Shown here one piece after another: positions 1-15,200 of a stretch of 64,000 nt of DNA; the first letter of the stretch is position 1, and every line of letters begins with the position of its first letter. Below the pieces are notes generated by a model. That model ran no database searches, was not told the origin of the DNA, and saw only the letters and a program-made list of their open reading frames with translations. The DNA is from Phytoseiulus persimilis (Eukaryota > Arthropoda > Arachnida > Mesostigmata > Phytoseiidae), in assembly GCA_037576195.1 (NCBI GenBank), contig CM075104.1, forward strand, positions 18,120,211 to 18,184,210. Direction: 5' to 3'. The position numbers and the translations under genes were made by a program.

Positions 1-3000
1 TGCACGCTTCAGTGAACTCCTTCCGATCGAGTTGTTTTCTCACCTTACACACACGAAGACACCTTGCCTGGTCGACCCCGCGGACGATCAACGGGCTATT
101 CTTGTGATGGGACGTTTTCGGTACCATTGGTACCCAACGCTCCCGAGTCCCTCGCTGGTGTCATTGTGCTAACAACAACCATCAACGAAGATCCCATCAA
201 TCTGATGGTTGAGCACGTCAGCCATCCGCGTTTTTCCCAGTTGGTTCTTACCCCGTCGCGGGATCTGTCGATTGAATAATTTTGATGTCTAACGCTCCGA
301 AAAGATGAACTAGAAGTTCCCACTACTTGTGTGAAACGATCCAGGTTCTGATGGATTTCAGATAAATGTCCCGATACAACTCAATGAACACTCCATAAAT
401 AAAATCAGCACCGGCCAGCGTCATGCACGGCCTCCCCCTGGGGCTCTTCGAATAAACCTGGAGTGAGTTATGACCTCGGGTTAATCATGGAGATATTTCC
501 TCCTATATATATGATCATAGAGATGTTTCTACATCAGTCGTTCGAGAAATCCTTGATTCCTCGAGATTCTGGTCACCCTGCGCAGAGAATACCTCTCACC
601 GTCGATCTTCCCGCATTACGTGCTCTGTTCGAAGCCTTCCTGGAGTCATTCAGCTGTTTTCGGGATCATCCCTCGGTTCAATGGCCCAGGCCCATGACTT
701 CTCGGTGAAGTTCGGTGAAAAAAACTGAGCTTGAGATTCTCAGTGTGCTTTGTTGGTCTTTTTGTTGACTCCTGCCTAAATCATACTGGACCGTACGGAA
801 ATGCACTTCATCGCTCCGGGCGATCGGAAATCGAATTGATCGTCAGATCAATTGATCAATCAATCGGAGCTCTGTCTGAACTTCCCACCGATGCAAAAAC
901 GAGTCAATCAGGGATCACGGTATCCAATTTGAAGCAGGCACTGCATTCTAAAGGGGAGACGTTCTCCGCTGACGAATTTCGTCATCAACACTAATCAAGG
1001 AAAACTTCAGAAATAACGCGCCAGTCCTTCAGAGGCAAGTATGCGCTGCAGCGAGGTTTTAAAACGTGATCCCGTTGATTGAAACGTGCTCGCTACTGAT
1101 GCTGCTATCCCCTGGAATACGCACCGAATGCCGCCGTATTGAAAATTTGGAAAGTTAGGTTCGGAAGCTTCGCTCAGCCGTCAATCGGTGTCGGCGATTG
1201 CCTGCAACCACTTGCAAAACGATTGAGGGTGACCGAGTGTTTCGATTCGAGCTCTCTTCACCTCCTGAGTACCTGCTGGAAGGAAAACGGAGCCTCCACA
1301 TAGTGTTCGACATCAGAACCTTCGAGGCTTCGAAATCGATTCGCCCTCAATTCACGTCCGGAAACAGCCTCGACATTCAAAATCTCATCCGGAAACGAAG
1401 TGCTCCAACCCGAATGATGTGGAGGAATGCATGAGAGTTTCCACTCCCACTAGTGCCCACAAGCTGGCGTTTTTGAGTGCTCGCCCAGCTGCTCTCCGAA
1501 ATTCCATCTCGCTATTCCTGGACCGCTCCAAGAATGGGATGGCCTGCGCTCTTCGCTCGAAATTCATAATTGAATCTCTCGGCCAGTTTTTTTTTTTGGT
1601 AAATTCTTCCTGCCGTCGACTCCTTGAGCTGGCTCGTGTGTTGTCAGACGACGAGAGCGAACTTTGCGACATTTGATGCTTGGGAAATTTTATGAAACTG
1701 CTCGGGCACGGATTCGAGCTCGATACTGGGAGCGATCCCGAAACCGGGCATAAATGTCACGTATTGAGTTGGACGCGCTCAACAAGTCGCACGACCCGTC
1801 CGGTGGGCTCCCTGGGTCCGGGATTATATAACGAGTGCGGAAAACTGTGCCGAAGACAACATGACTTTCACTTTCTTTCCCAGCACCGACCGCCGCCACA
1901 GCTCCAGCCTCATCATCACCGTTAGTTTTTCCGAAACGTCTCTCTCCCAGAGGCAAGACGTCGGGCCATGGAAGCGCTCCGACGCCAGTAGAGCCGAACC
2001 GGACCAAGGGGCTGGTGGTTTGAACAAGAAACGACCGGTGAAACACTGAAGCGGCATAGTGCGGTAAAACGGCAGATAGGAGCTCCGCTGTTTGTTAGTG
2101 CGTTTGAATCTCGTGATTTGTGTGTCATCTACCCTGTGCTGTCCCCAGGATAACATTGAGTTAGGCACTCGACGACTCGACAACATCCTCCTTGAATGGT
2201 GAGTGGTGCACACCGGAGAAGAGACGGAATGCGGGAGTTGTCATGCTTCCCCGGGAAGTCGGGAGGCGAGGAACCGGTTCCACGCTTGAGCTGTGCAGAA
2301 ATCTTTCGCGCTTTACCAAGGGAGCTCTCGCGGCAAACGAACTTCGACTCTTCGATCACTGAGTAATTCCGTGTCTCGGTCCAATACGCCTCTGTGTTGT
2401 GACGAGCGTGCTTCTGGTCTCGAGGGATTCGCGTGGAACACTGGGCTCCTCTTCGACGAAACTTTCATTTGAAGCACGCTCGTAATTGGGTTGACCCGGG
2501 TACTATTGTGTGATCAGCGCAGTTCCGAGCGCTTCTAAAGACGGTCGTACACCACTGGTCGTTTCCTCGTCAGTGCGTGCGTGTGTGCCGGTGTCCGTAC
2601 GGAACGGGGATCCCCGGCGAACGCTCTGCTCTTCTTCTCGTTTCTCCCTCCAAGCGAAGCGGGAATGAATCATGTCGGCGAGGCGTCGCGAAAATCAAAC
2701 AGTTCATCCGATCGAATAGCTCGGGGATGCGGATCTCTCCCGACTCGACCTCGGAAAATTTACGGCCGCCGGTTGGAAAGAGACTGGAAAAAAGCGACTC
2801 TGACTCGGCAAACTTCGCATCCGCCTCAGATCGATGGTCAAATTGGAATTTTCGAGGAATTGCAATGTTCGAGCGGATAATTAGACGTCTGATCACTCGC
2901 GGTAGCGGCTCGGCATCGAGGCAGTGGCGACGGGAAAGCTGTGACTTTGAATGAGTGGTCGGGGACGTCTTTCGGAGCCATCAAGCGCGTAACTCAATTC

Positions 3001-6000
3001 GATCACATCGAGTCTCAAATCAGGAGTGGAAGTTCCGTAACTGCTGGGCGACGTCTGATTCCACAGATGGTGAAGAATTGAAATGTGCGGGTCTGCCATG
3101 TTCTCAAGTGGAAAATGCGTAAAGTACACCCGACAGATTGTCTCGAAAGATCCCGCAAGCGTGACTTATCACTTACTAAAAGTCTCTCGCCGTTAGTTCC
3201 GTTTCTCGTTTCTTTTCGGCCGTGGAAGTATAGATTCCGTTATTGCTACCATTTCAAAAACATCACTGCACTTGGAAGAGTCATTACTTCCTGATCCTCC
3301 CGAATGCGAGACACTTCACTTTCTTCTTTGGAAAAGGGAGAATAGCTCTCATTCCTCGGAACGGTCAAACTCCTCGTTGTTCCAACTGGTTTGTATGCAA
3401 ATCGATCGCTTGATTGACGCAGCATGATGGAATGCTGCCGTCTTGGTGCCGTAAGGGCGTCTTCTTTTCCCTCTTTGTGTGTTCTCTCATTCAGTTTCGC
3501 CTCACGCGTTGCTTCTTGTCATCAATGACGGGAAAATAAAATCGTCGATCGATCCAGGAAGAATGCCCGCGTACGCCGCGAGCACGAATAGTTTTCCGTC
3601 AAATTAGCGACCGGATGAAGTGTCTCAACTCCCGGGGCGTTCGATCGCGTTTTAAAACGTGAGTCAGGTGTGACCTGTCTCTCCCATAGCCATCGATTAC
3701 GTGTAGCATTGAAACGGCAACGGAAATATGAAGGTGAGAAAGACTATGAGCGGGGCGGTTTTCGCCTGATCAAGTACGGCGATAGCACGATTACAGGTTT
3801 TAGCTCGACTGAGAAGGGTTGGAGCCGTGTTTCCTTTATCTCGTGGCTGTGATCTTTGCGCATCGCGCTGTACTTCGTGGGTGCAAGACCAGTGAACCAT
3901 TTTAACGACCGGGAAAGGTTCGTATTCAGTTGATTTCACCCGAACTGCGGTACGTTACCCGCGTGGCTTCCATAGCGAACGTCCACGCCGCGCGGTCACG
4001 AGGATTCGGCAAATAATCACTCATCGTAGAAAGAGCCGTCTCGTTGACGATCTGAGGAAGAATCCGAACTCACGATTGATTTTCATTGCTTCCAAATGGT
4101 GGCCACACAATAATGAACGGAGGCAGCGAAACCGAATCGTCGGCCAGCCGCGGTCATGCGGGAGTCCGGGAAGATAATTAAGTCGAGGCTTTTTCCAGGA
4201 AGTAACCCTAATTCCTCGGGAGCCTCGCTTAAAGCGATGAGCTTTCGTCGCACGTACCAGAACGACGCTCAGTGTGGGTTTTCGCTCGCTTACTGGCTTT
4301 GCGATTCAGAGAGCCCGAAAGCTCATCCACTGTATTTTCTGAAGACTGCTGCCCACCGCCACAGAAGCCGCTTCGTGTGTCGTATCGGGTGGTGCCTTGT
4401 TACCAACGAGAGCTCTTCGATCGCTCACCAACTCGGGAACCAGGCAATGCTCCCTGCGGGCCGCCATTTTCTAGATATCTCGTCTGGAGTTGATGAAGGA
4501 ATTCAGTCCCGGTTATGATCGCATCTCACAGCCTTTCATTCAGGTTTCTTCTTGATCGTTTGGATCTACAATGTAGCTTCCATCTGCGAGGCCAAAGATG
4601 GTCCACTCACTCGGAAGACGCCGAAATAGATACTCCGCACTGAACGAACCCGGAATGAATTGTCACCCGTTTCCGAAGTGTTTCCGACCAGCGGCCGACT
4701 CGTGCGGCTTCATCGGCGCGGCCTGTACGGCGCGGCGTAGCGCAAATAATCGAAGAAGGTTTTCCTAGTCCCGTTCGCTGAACCGGGGACGGTTTGTCAC
4801 ATTTTTCTCCACGGTACATCGGACCACCGACTGGAAGGAAGCATCGGAAGGACGGCATTCAACGGCGCGTGCCATGCCGCGTTCGCGATGCGCAGCGGAA
4901 CTCTGATTGGGTTTTTCAGCGGAAGATAACACATTCCAGAACAATGACATAAGCAGAGGCGAACTTTCAACGCGGGTTCGGCAATGGAGACAGGCAGACC
5001 TGAGACGCTCGCGGAGCTTCTGTAAATTCCTCACTTTCACGCTGGGAGTGGTTCCGTTCCAGATTTGCTCCTCCAGCCGCCGACTTGCCCACAGTTCCCT
5101 TGCGTGAAGTCGCCTACAGCGGATGGCGACCGAAGTCGTCGCCGTTTTCGGAACTACCTGGTCCATCTTTGTAGTTGGGGGTATTAGCGCTGTTTAAAAA
5201 TCCGGGCCTCTGGAGCATTTTTGCGGTTCACGCTTCGGTCGCGGATCGACGAAAACTTCAGAGGGCGGAAAAACGCCAGCCATCAGTTGGAGGGAACCTT
5301 TTTTTTCCGCCGCTCCGACGGGGCTCTGTTGATGAAGAAGTGCCATATGACTCGATTCGGGCCGAAACGTGTCATACTTCCACTGGTCAACGTCTCCCAG
5401 TTGAGTAATTGGTCCACCCATTGCTGAGATGCGAGCGAGTCGATCGACACAGGAGGAAAACGTTCAAAAGATACTTTGGGTGGGGATGCCAGGGAACTCA
5501 CGGGCCGAAGTTCCTCCCCCTGTTCAAACTTCCAAGTCATAAGAGAAATGTGAACTCCCACTACTGCATCCAGATTACTGATATTGGACGTAGTGTCTGC
5601 TTCACTCGGGCGCGGTGTCTATTCAAATTGCTTTGGTCTGAGAAAAGTACCCGGCCGATCCGGTGGAGAGGAAAACAAAACGCCGGAATCAGTCCAACTG
5701 CGAGGAATGCGGCTGTCCGCGGTTCGCGCTTTTTAAATTACAGATGTAACGCGGCCGGATGTCCGAGCAGAAAGTGCCTCGTCGCAGTGTCGTGGGCCAG
5801 CGAGGAACAATAGGTTCTCCCATACGATTATGAGAAGAAGCGCTCCGTGAGCCGATCCAGCGCAGTGTTGCATCCAGTACTGAAATTCTGTGCTGTCCAA
5901 GCTCGGGCTCCGGTCGCTGGTGTCGTTGTTGACGATGTCGTCGTTGTGCTCCTTAAAAGCAGCAACGGTGGCGACTTCTTGGTCATGGCTGATGGGTGGC

Positions 6001-9000
6001 GTCAGCGGAATCTATGACCCCGAGAGGAGGAAAGCCGTCGTCAAGTTCCGTCTCCCGGAATTGTAACGTTGTTCAAACTCACATCGCTGTCGCTTCCGGC
6101 CGGGCGAGCACAGCCTGTCACCTCGTTCAATTTCCTAAATATCGTGCCCGCCACTTCTACAATACGGCGTGTTCGAATGGGAACTTTCTGGAGCAGGAAA
6201 ACTGTACACGAGGATCTCTCAACGCACGGACGAGCCTTCCCGCTCGGTTTTGAGAATCTCATTTTCAATGGTCGTCTAGGGAACTCGAGCCAGAGCTGGA
6301 AGAGTGTTACGTTTTGAATAATGAAATTTCGTCGCCGCGAGCTCGGGCTCTGTGTCCACCTGTGGCTCACGGAATGGAAGCAACCCGTAGAGAGAGAAAG
6401 AGCCGTGAATCGATTATGACATGAACTTCGAAGAAAATTTCACTTTAACTTGACGAGTGGTTCCGCGACGAGCGCTTGGCTAGAAGAGGGAAAACCAGTT
6501 CATCACAAGTCTGGTAACTCATATGACGCTGCCGTAACGGCTCAAGTTGAACGTCGTGTAGACGGAAGCACCGAATGGATTCATTCGGCATGCTCCACAG
6601 CAGACATTGGTTATGCTGGTACGAAGTATTCCGGATGCATCCGCGCTCCTATGCAAAAACAGAGAAGAGAAATTCTCACGCCCAAGCATTTCGTTTTTAT
6701 TTCATCAAGTCGCCGAGATGCGATCGATTGTGGTCCCAACTCCCGAGCGGAACCGTGTGCTGGCCGTGAGAGAGCCTGGCCGAGCTTGTCGCTCGGATTC
6801 CCTCCTCCTCCTCCTACGACAGCCTCTCCCATCGGGCTTCGCATCGAAAAATGATTTCACTCTCGATTCCGAGACGGCAATCATTGAGCCCATCGGATTT
6901 GACGAGCCCCTGGAAATGTGGTTTCATCGCAGAGCGGCTTATCTGACCCAGTGTATCTCGGATAGGAATCGCCGGGTCCGACATCGCGACAGCCGTCGTG
7001 GCGATGGTTGGATCGCGAGAAATCGGCCCGATCTGACACGATGATCGTCATCGCTACCGTCGGCGGCAATACATTCGTAATTCGGCCCAAATATGATCCG
7101 GCTGTGTTAGCAAACTGGCGGCCAAACGGGAGGGTTGCTCGGCGAACTGGCGGGGATCGACGGGTGTTATGGCACTACACTGGTGAACCACGGTTCGGGT
7201 TATGGATCAACGCACGCAAGCCCTATCACTCACTCATTCGCTGAGCTGTTCGCAGGCAGGGCAAGCTAGAAATATCAACAACAATGAGGAACTGCCACAG
7301 ATCTCATGCCGTGACGGCGATAAGGGCAGCCCTGATGAAGCTCATCATTTCCATGTGCCGGAGCTGTTCATAAATAGCCGCGAAGACATGGCGCTAACTC
7401 TGAACTGGGATCAATCGAAGAGCATCGGGAATACTTTGCCTCGGAACTAAACTCCAAACCGGATTTCCCGGTGAAACCCCATTCAGAAGAGAAATTCGCT
7501 TGTATCCGCTGAATGAGGATACGATTCACTCTGTACGGCTCCTCGCAAAGTAGGGAAAGAGTTCTGTCGTGGCGTCGCTCCGTCGAGCACACTGCTGTGT
7601 CATCGCCCACGTCCGAGCGTGGGCGCTCTCAGGGGCTCGAAGGTAACATGACCCGGCTTGTGAAAAATACTCTCCAGCCGGAGCCTGCACGCTTCTCGTG
7701 TTGCTTGCGAGTGCCCTCCTCTTGTAGAGGCGTCGAGTGCTCTCCGAAGTTGTTATCTCCGCCATGATTCCGCGCAAGGATCACGCGGATCCGGACGGAG
7801 AATGGAACGCACGCCGATAACTTTCGCATACGAGCTCGCGTGGGAGAGTGTGACTACTTGATGCGTGTTTCTGTGGGAGAATTCCCCCGTCGAGGCGTTT
7901 CAATTATGTAAGTCAGTTGATCGACCCCGATGTCCGACGGCAGAGGTCTCAACAAGTCGCCGTTCGTAGACTGTGGCAGCGCGGTTACGTTTCCTTCTGC
8001 TTTTCATGTTGGATGTCGTGACGTTTCTCCATCATGTCACCCAGCTCGACAGCTTCTGTTTTTTGTCTCGCGGCAAATCCGTCCCGGGGGAACGGATACC
8101 ACGAACTGGATTCAGTTGCTCTTTTGTCAGCCAGGTAATTCGTAGTTGAGGCCGGCTCGAACGATGGGCTATTCGATGTTATCACGCGATCTGCGGCAGA
8201 TGATCTGACAGGAGGGTCGGATCTATTGTGTATAACGGGCAAGTGTATCGAGGCTGTCGGACACGTTCTTCGCTTGTCAAACCAACGATGAATAGAGAGC
8301 GGCCCTACAGAAGTCGCATCCGACTTCAGAAGTGGAGGACGAGGAGTCATTGGGAAGGAGACTTCGATATCAAAGGGTGCATGAGCTTATGAGGACGCAT
8401 GAGCCGACAGCAGGATACTGAAATTTGCGTGGAACAGCTTGATCCATTACGGACACGAGGAAGAGCGTGAACTGACCAAGCGACGAAGAAAACGGAATCC
8501 AATTAGACAGGAGAGAGTGGCGAGTTGGAAAATGGAACAACCCCAACGGAACCATGCAGACCATTGATATCAAGCGGAGAAAGTCTCGGCCCTCGCACGA
8601 CTCTGCCTTTTCCGCCTGTAAATGTGTAACAACTGTTTGATTCTGTGGTTGACTGCGATTCCGTGACAATTGTTACGTGAGCGCGTTTTCTTTTCTTGAA
8701 TTGAATCATTCAGGTTTGGCGTCAAAAGCTACAACAGCGTCAAATAAGCTGCAAAGCTCTGGAAATGTTGCCGGTTTGCTACGGATGGATGTAGCGACGC
8801 GTGGGGAGTTCCTGGTCAAGCAAGTAAGCAAACGGTCGGCCGGCCGGACGGACAAGCAAGCTGTCGCTGGCTCAACCGCCACCAACGAAGACATTTTACC
8901 ACTTCGTCCGGTCGACCAACATTTAACATCGACAACAACAACATCGTTCCAGCAAGCCTACTTTTCGCAGGAGCGCCTCGCGGGCGTCAACAGCACACCT

Positions 9001-12000
9001 TTCGCCTGCGTGTCTGGAACGATTTGGATGCGGAACCTCTGAGGTCGTCATGCATCTAAAATAAACAATTAATTGTCGTTCCAACCGCATCATGACGAAC
9101 GGCGTCTGTCGGCCTCAATTCAATTACGCATGCTAAAATCCGCCCTGCCGCACCAAGATCCCAAATATGCTTCAGCGTGAATTATTCCATCGCCAGGAAT
9201 TCACAGCCAGCCGTTACACAAGAGTTTCATATTTTCCTCCTTCTTGGAAGGAAAACATAGGATCTTCTTCAGCTTCGTTGAGTTTTGCGCATCGATGTTA
9301 AAACAGCTCAGACGTGAAGACGTTAGATTTGATTCAAGGGTGATGTAATTGAGCGAACCAGCTCGAGAGATGGGCCGGCCGGCGGCGGCAGCAGCGGTGG
9401 CGCGATCCGTTGAACTAAGTCCGACGGTGAATTAACTCTCGATGTGGGCCATGTGAACGTCCACGACAAAGGCGCTCATCGCCGCAAGGGCAACAATAAC
9501 GATATCGGGACTTGCGCGCGCACCGGAGTACACAACCAGCGAGAGCAGCAACAATCACAGGCTGTGAACAAAAGGCTAGAGGTTCGATTGACGTGGGCCA
9601 CATCCGCAGTAGTTTTTACTCGCCGGGCGGCTGGCGGCTGGAATAGCCGCTGCTTCACGGGAAGCTGAAGAAGACAGTTCCGACTCGGTCCGTCATTGCT
9701 TCAATTGCATAAGACTTCTGTGAGTCACCAATCAGGAACGGAGCTAGTCCACGGTCCAAAGTTTTTTCCTCCCCCGTTCTGGATTGGAGTCACATCCCGT
9801 CTCGGAATTCGCATTGTGCCTCCAGCCTATAGTAGTCCAGGCGGATCCCGTCTTCGAAATGAGAAAGCGGTTTAAACCATGGACCCGATCAGATTACATC
9901 GGAACATTTTCTCAACGAAGACGCCGACTGCACTTGAGCTCATCCCGTTGGTGAAAGCAAGTGTTAATGTAGAAACTTCCTCATACCAATTAGCCGCGGG
10001 ACCGGCGGGGGATATTGAAGATATATCCAACGCCGCATCTGCGCCAGATCAGAAGCTGGAATACCTATAGGGTCCGCACAGTTTTTCGCCGGAGGATATG
10101 TCGGCTCGCGCTGATTCCATAGTTCCGAAGACAGCGGATAACTGATAAAGGTTGCTCAGGCTGACTTGCCCACGGAGCTGGTCGCCGACCACCTGTAAGA
10201 CACGGGGGAGGGCAGAGGGAGGGGGGGGGCGTCCATCGTATGAGGGGTCCTGGTGACTGTTTCTCGTACGGGGTGAGTGGGCGCGTACTTTTAATACTCA
10301 CCGTTTTATAAGCGTAATCCAATCAGAGCTGGGCGAACATGTGATTCGAGTGGGTTGCCAGCCGGTGCGTTCTCGCGGCCCGAGTTCGGGCTGAGAAGAG
10401 AACCCTGTAATCGTACTCGTAAGCGAACTCAGACCTTTCCCTTCCCGGCGAACTTCTCGGGGCCTGTCGGGGGCAGTGTGTTTCGGGGATGCCCGTCGAG
10501 CGTAGGATTGCCTGAGGAACGAGGTAGCCGAGCGACGAAAGCTCGCTGCCGTGCGCAACGAATGTACTCAGATTGCTGTTATCCGACAATACATTCTCGA
10601 TACGGCGCGGTGCTGGGCGTGGCCTCGCTTTGGCAGAAGCACAGGAAGTGGTTTAGGTTAAGAGACATCCGGCTACTGTGCAAGCTGGGTGACTGACTGA
10701 TTCAGTGACGCGCCTGTTGGGCTTCGAAGCGGTATGCCGCAGTCTAAGGGCTCTGGGCTTGTGAGTTACGCCCGAGGTGGGGATTCCAGCGAACGAACGC
10801 CGGGTAGCCAAACGGCCGGCTTGTCTGCTGGTGGGTCCGACTAACAGTCGGATTCTGAAGGAATGCGGAGAAAACCTCAGCGTTGAAGCGAAACCAGTGA
10901 GCCGACGGGAAGAATCCCTGGAACGGCTCCGACTCACAGCTAATCGCCAGCAAACAAAATGTCGGCGCATCGCTTTCACTTGGGGCGCTTCGAGCAACTC
11001 ACAACCTTCTAACTCACGAGTATCCCCGGCTATTAATCTTCACGCTTTCCGGTTCAAAGTTCAGAGTTTGGTCAAATGACCGTTGCGACCGGTGCTCCTT
11101 CGACGTGGGTGAAAGGAACCTATCTGGACCGACGGTTTGAACGCGGCCGCAGAGTCAAGTTTGGTGTGGTTACGAGCCACCTCATACGAAGCCAGTGAAC
11201 GATTATACGGCTGTGTGACGATGAAAATAATGTCGGTATGAAAGAGCTCCTAGAGCGAGACAACCGGAAAGACGATTGAGACGACGTTTGGAAGAAATAT
11301 TGAAAAAGACGTTTTTTTTCTTGACCAATTTTATGATTGAATGGATGGATGAATGAAAAACACTCCCGAGAAGCGGTTGTCGGATAGGAACGTACCGGCA
11401 GAGGAGGAGAACTCGGGGTTCGCATCCGTCAAGACGGAGTAAAAACGAAATCCACGATTCGGCCGCCGCGGGGTAATTGTATATGCTCGTACGCATGTAC
11501 CGAGGTACCCCGAAGCTACAATTCTTCAGAAAGCCGTGGACCCGTTCTTTCGGCTTCGCGTTTCTTCGGATTGGTTCGAAAACAACTTCCCTTGCACCTC
11601 GAGTCATGTTTTGCGATGACAGCATCTCATGGAGACAAAGCAGCCCTTCAGGTGGAACTGCATCGCTTCTAAATGGCCCATTCCGAGGAATATGCGACTC
11701 AAGTGAATGGCGAGGGGAGGCGTGATCCAAACAGTCAACATTTTTACGTGCGTTCGGATTCAGAATTTCCGAGACGGAGCGGAAACCAGCGACGCATGCC
11801 TATGGAATGGAGCGAGAGCAGCTCACCAATAATCACTGGTGCCAGAAGCTCTCCAACATCCATCCTCTTCCATCCACTTTCCCTCAGGGGCGCCGAGAAC
11901 TCTTGATCTTGAGGAAAATTAGGGTGTGAGAAAGCACGATGCGCAGCCACGAACGCGTGGATCTGGTGAGATTCGCCGGACATCAGATAACATTGTTTCC

Positions 12001-12278
12001 CACCGCATTGTCTTTGAACCGTTCTCCTGCAGGCTGAATCTCCCGCGAAGGGAAGTCCGCATCGGTGTTGATCGCTATGAAGGTCGGGCTGAGCCCTCGC
12101 TGCGAAAATGAGCTGATCCGGAGTTATTCACCGGATGTCAGTAGAACAAGATGAAACTAAATGAAGCGACTGTTTGCTGTTGAAGTTACCGTTCGTATTA
12201 CAACGGACGGTCCTACAAGAAGAAGATCGCCCTTCAGTGGCTGACCTCAATCTCTAATTCGATGTTTGATGTTTCCAG
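1..12278. other. Intergenic or upstream region, no supported gene
   Basis: I see no open frame here with a recognisable domain, and no chain of exons with matching phase. Open frames up to 175 codons exist (for example minus strand 11203-11730) but are within chance expectation. A TATATAA at 1825-1831 and a strong donor directly after an ATG at about 2198 could belong to a short 5' exon, but nothing joins them to a gene. Because a splice acceptor lies directly before the lysozyme start at 12279, at least one untranslated exon of that gene should lie somewhere in this stretch. There is a run of nine G at 10221-10229. Confidence 0.5.
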
Positions 12279-15200
12279 ATGCTCCTTCCGCCCCGGTGCT
12301 GGCTGCTGGGGCTGTTATCAGTGACGGCTCTTACCTTCAGTATCGCTTCGGCAAAAATATACGACCGTTGTGAGCTCGCTCGTGAGCTTCACGACCGTTT
12401 CAAATTCAGCAAACGGGACCTCGACAAATGTGAGTGACCGCGACAAGCGCAACCTCTTCATTGTAGTCTCCCACAAATCATTCGATCGCCTCAACAGCAA
12501 CGGATTTCATGCAGACGTCGTCATCCGTTTTCCGTCGATAACGACCGCCAACAATAATTCAGAATCGTCGATTTTGCCGGCAACGCCGATCCCGGGGGGA
12601 AATTAATCTTTTGATAATCGAAACGCTGCGCACTTCCTCCACCGTGGATCCGTTTGACGTGTCATTCGTTTCGTTCCAACATGATGTTTGATCTTTGCAG
12701 GGTTATGCCTGGCGTATTGGGAAAGCCGGTTCGACACCCGAGCCTACCACAAGGGTCGATACGACGGTAGTGGCGATCACGGGATCTTCCAAATCAATGA
12801 CAAGTACTGGTGTCAACCCTACACCGGCTACTCAGAGAACGTCTGCAAAGTGCCTTGCTACAGTGAGTAGTCGTAGTTAAGCGGAAGTTGTGGACGAAGG
12901 AGAGGGGCTACGGACGGACATCCCCCCTGCCGGAACCTTCATCAGAAATGGTTACTGGGCGACAATCGCTGTCTGAGAATAGTTTCGCGAACAGCGACCA
13001 CGAGGACTCTTCAGTTGCATCAGTTGGTGATATGGCTGTGGAGTATTTGATCGAAAGTAATCTAAGAAACGTCCGCGAGGCTCATTCTTACCTCATTCTT
13101 AACTCATTCCGGGACAGGCAAACGGTTATTATTGTGATCTGTTACTTCTCGTATGGGACGGCGGAAAATGCAGCGCTTGTAGCTGTATCCTGTTTCGTTC
13201 CGTCGCGCTTCCTCTCTTCTTCTTTTTCCTTTTCTCAATTTCCCCCCAAACACTCGGTCGCTTTCGAAGTCTTCAAGATGCTCTGTCACGATTCTAGTGA
13301 ATGGGGTTCTTTAGGCAGGTAGCAGGAAAGCTATGTTTCGAATCTCTTCCCGTCATCCTCATCGCCTACTTATTGCCGGTCGCGGACGCAGAGCTCGCTC
13401 CGCAGTGTCGGCCCGAGTGCGGCAACTCCACAAAAAGGTTTCGAACGTCTCATTAGGCGACCAAGGCCCTGATTGAATGAAACGGAGTTGAATTGCTGCC
13501 GTCAAATCGGGGACCCGGTCGTAGACCCGCGCTGCGGGGCGACAGCGTCAGCTGGGGCCACCAGAGCGGCTGTTTCTGCGGCTGCTTTTACAAACACCAT
13601 GATCATGATAGTCGCCATTCCCTAATCCGGCAGCTGTCGCAGTTCCGCCATCCCGTTTGGCCTTGCTTTTGCTCGTCCATTCTCTATGATTTCGTTCCGG
13701 CATCGGTTTCTTTCTTGTACAAGTATGCTAGAGGAATCAGCCGTCCCTATCGTGGCAAAGAAGTGGATACATACTCCTCAGCGTTCCTGATTCCGCATGT
13801 TCTCGGAACTGTGATCGTTCGGACCCTAGATTCGCACACGGGGCGTTCGATGCAGCTGACGAGATTTCGATGGATTGGGCGAATCGACTGGAATTCTTGC
13901 GGAGAACGATCCGCCATTAGTTAGAAAAGTATTCCGTTCGAGAGGAAAGAGAACGGGAGCCTTGGATGGTAGTGTTTGAGGTGTTTGCAGGGCTGGCCGG
14001 TCCCGGAAAGCGGGGAAGCGAGCAAACTAGTCGCTTTCTCGCGGACTGATTCACTGGCGGAGGGCCAACTTCTGGAGCCTACTGGAAAAATGATCGAGCG
14101 CCCGGGAGGGGCTCATCAGTCGGTGGTTCCCCGCTTGTTCGCTCGCACGCCTGTTTGCTCCTGGAATCGGACCGAAAGGATGCACAAACACACTGCGATA
14201 CGCCATGTTCAGTTTGATTGAAGACGAACAAATTGTCCGTTCAAAAGTTGTCTCGAGAATGGCGGAAGACGCGTTTCTGAAGAAGTGGTCCTTCTCGCGC
14301 CGCTGCAGCCTTTACCGTCTGGCCAGCCGAATCGAAGTTTGACACGATTCGATTGTTTCTCGATTCAAGGCAGTCCGGAGCAGTGAATTTCGGAATTCGA
14401 AACCACGCGAGGCTTTTTTTATAGTTTTGTGTTGACAGCGGTAAAATCGTACGAATTCGACACTGCGCCTCGCTCTTTACGACTCCGATGGGTGTGGCCA
14501 GCCGAAGCGAGCGGTGCCGCCGCCGAGTAACAGAAAAGAAGGATCCACACTTCTGGTTTGTCGGAAGAAGTACCCCCGTTTTGAAGCGCATGTCCGGAGG
14601 GAAGCAAGAAGAAAATTACCACTGTTTCAGTCGGTGTCTAACTAGACATAACACGCAGCAAACGATTGGCAGGTGACGTCAATACAGCGGGAAATTGCTC
14701 GTGCGGCAACCGAGGTTTCGGACGATCATTCCGACACGTCACACGCATTGGTTATCGATCAGGAGTTTCGCACTCCTCCAAAACGCGCTGACAAATCCGC
14801 AATGCCAAGTCGCGTTGCCTGTGGCCGTTTCTGTTTGCTCAAAGTCGGACAGAAGACTCTATTGTTTGTTCTGCTCGAACTAGAGCAGTTTGCTTCAACA
14901 AGCGGCTGAAAATTGCAGCACGGCGATGATGGGGTTCCGTAGTATACGCTCGAATAGCTTTTTGACAGGCGAATAAACGGCCGAACGGTTCCAGCGTGAA
15001 CTGTGTTCGCGAATCCAGGATATTATTTGATACCGGACGATGCGGGAGCTTGTTTGAAACTGTCACCAGGAACAGTTTCCGCTCGGTAACGCAGGCTTTC
15101 CCGTGTGATTCCAGTGCTCAGAGACGATAACCTCGAAGACGACATTCAATGCGTGAACAAAATATTCCGGAGGCACGGCTTCCATGCCTGGATGATGTTC

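Noticed and set aside
1825..2205. TATATAA followed by an ATG with a donor directly after it (possible one-residue first exon)
   Set aside because: No second exon in phase could be found, and joining it to the lysozyme exon 10 kb away would be guesswork.
11203..11730. Minus-strand frame of 175 codons
   Set aside because: No domain, no signal peptide, no splice-linked neighbours; at this base composition one or two such frames are expected by chance in 64 kb.
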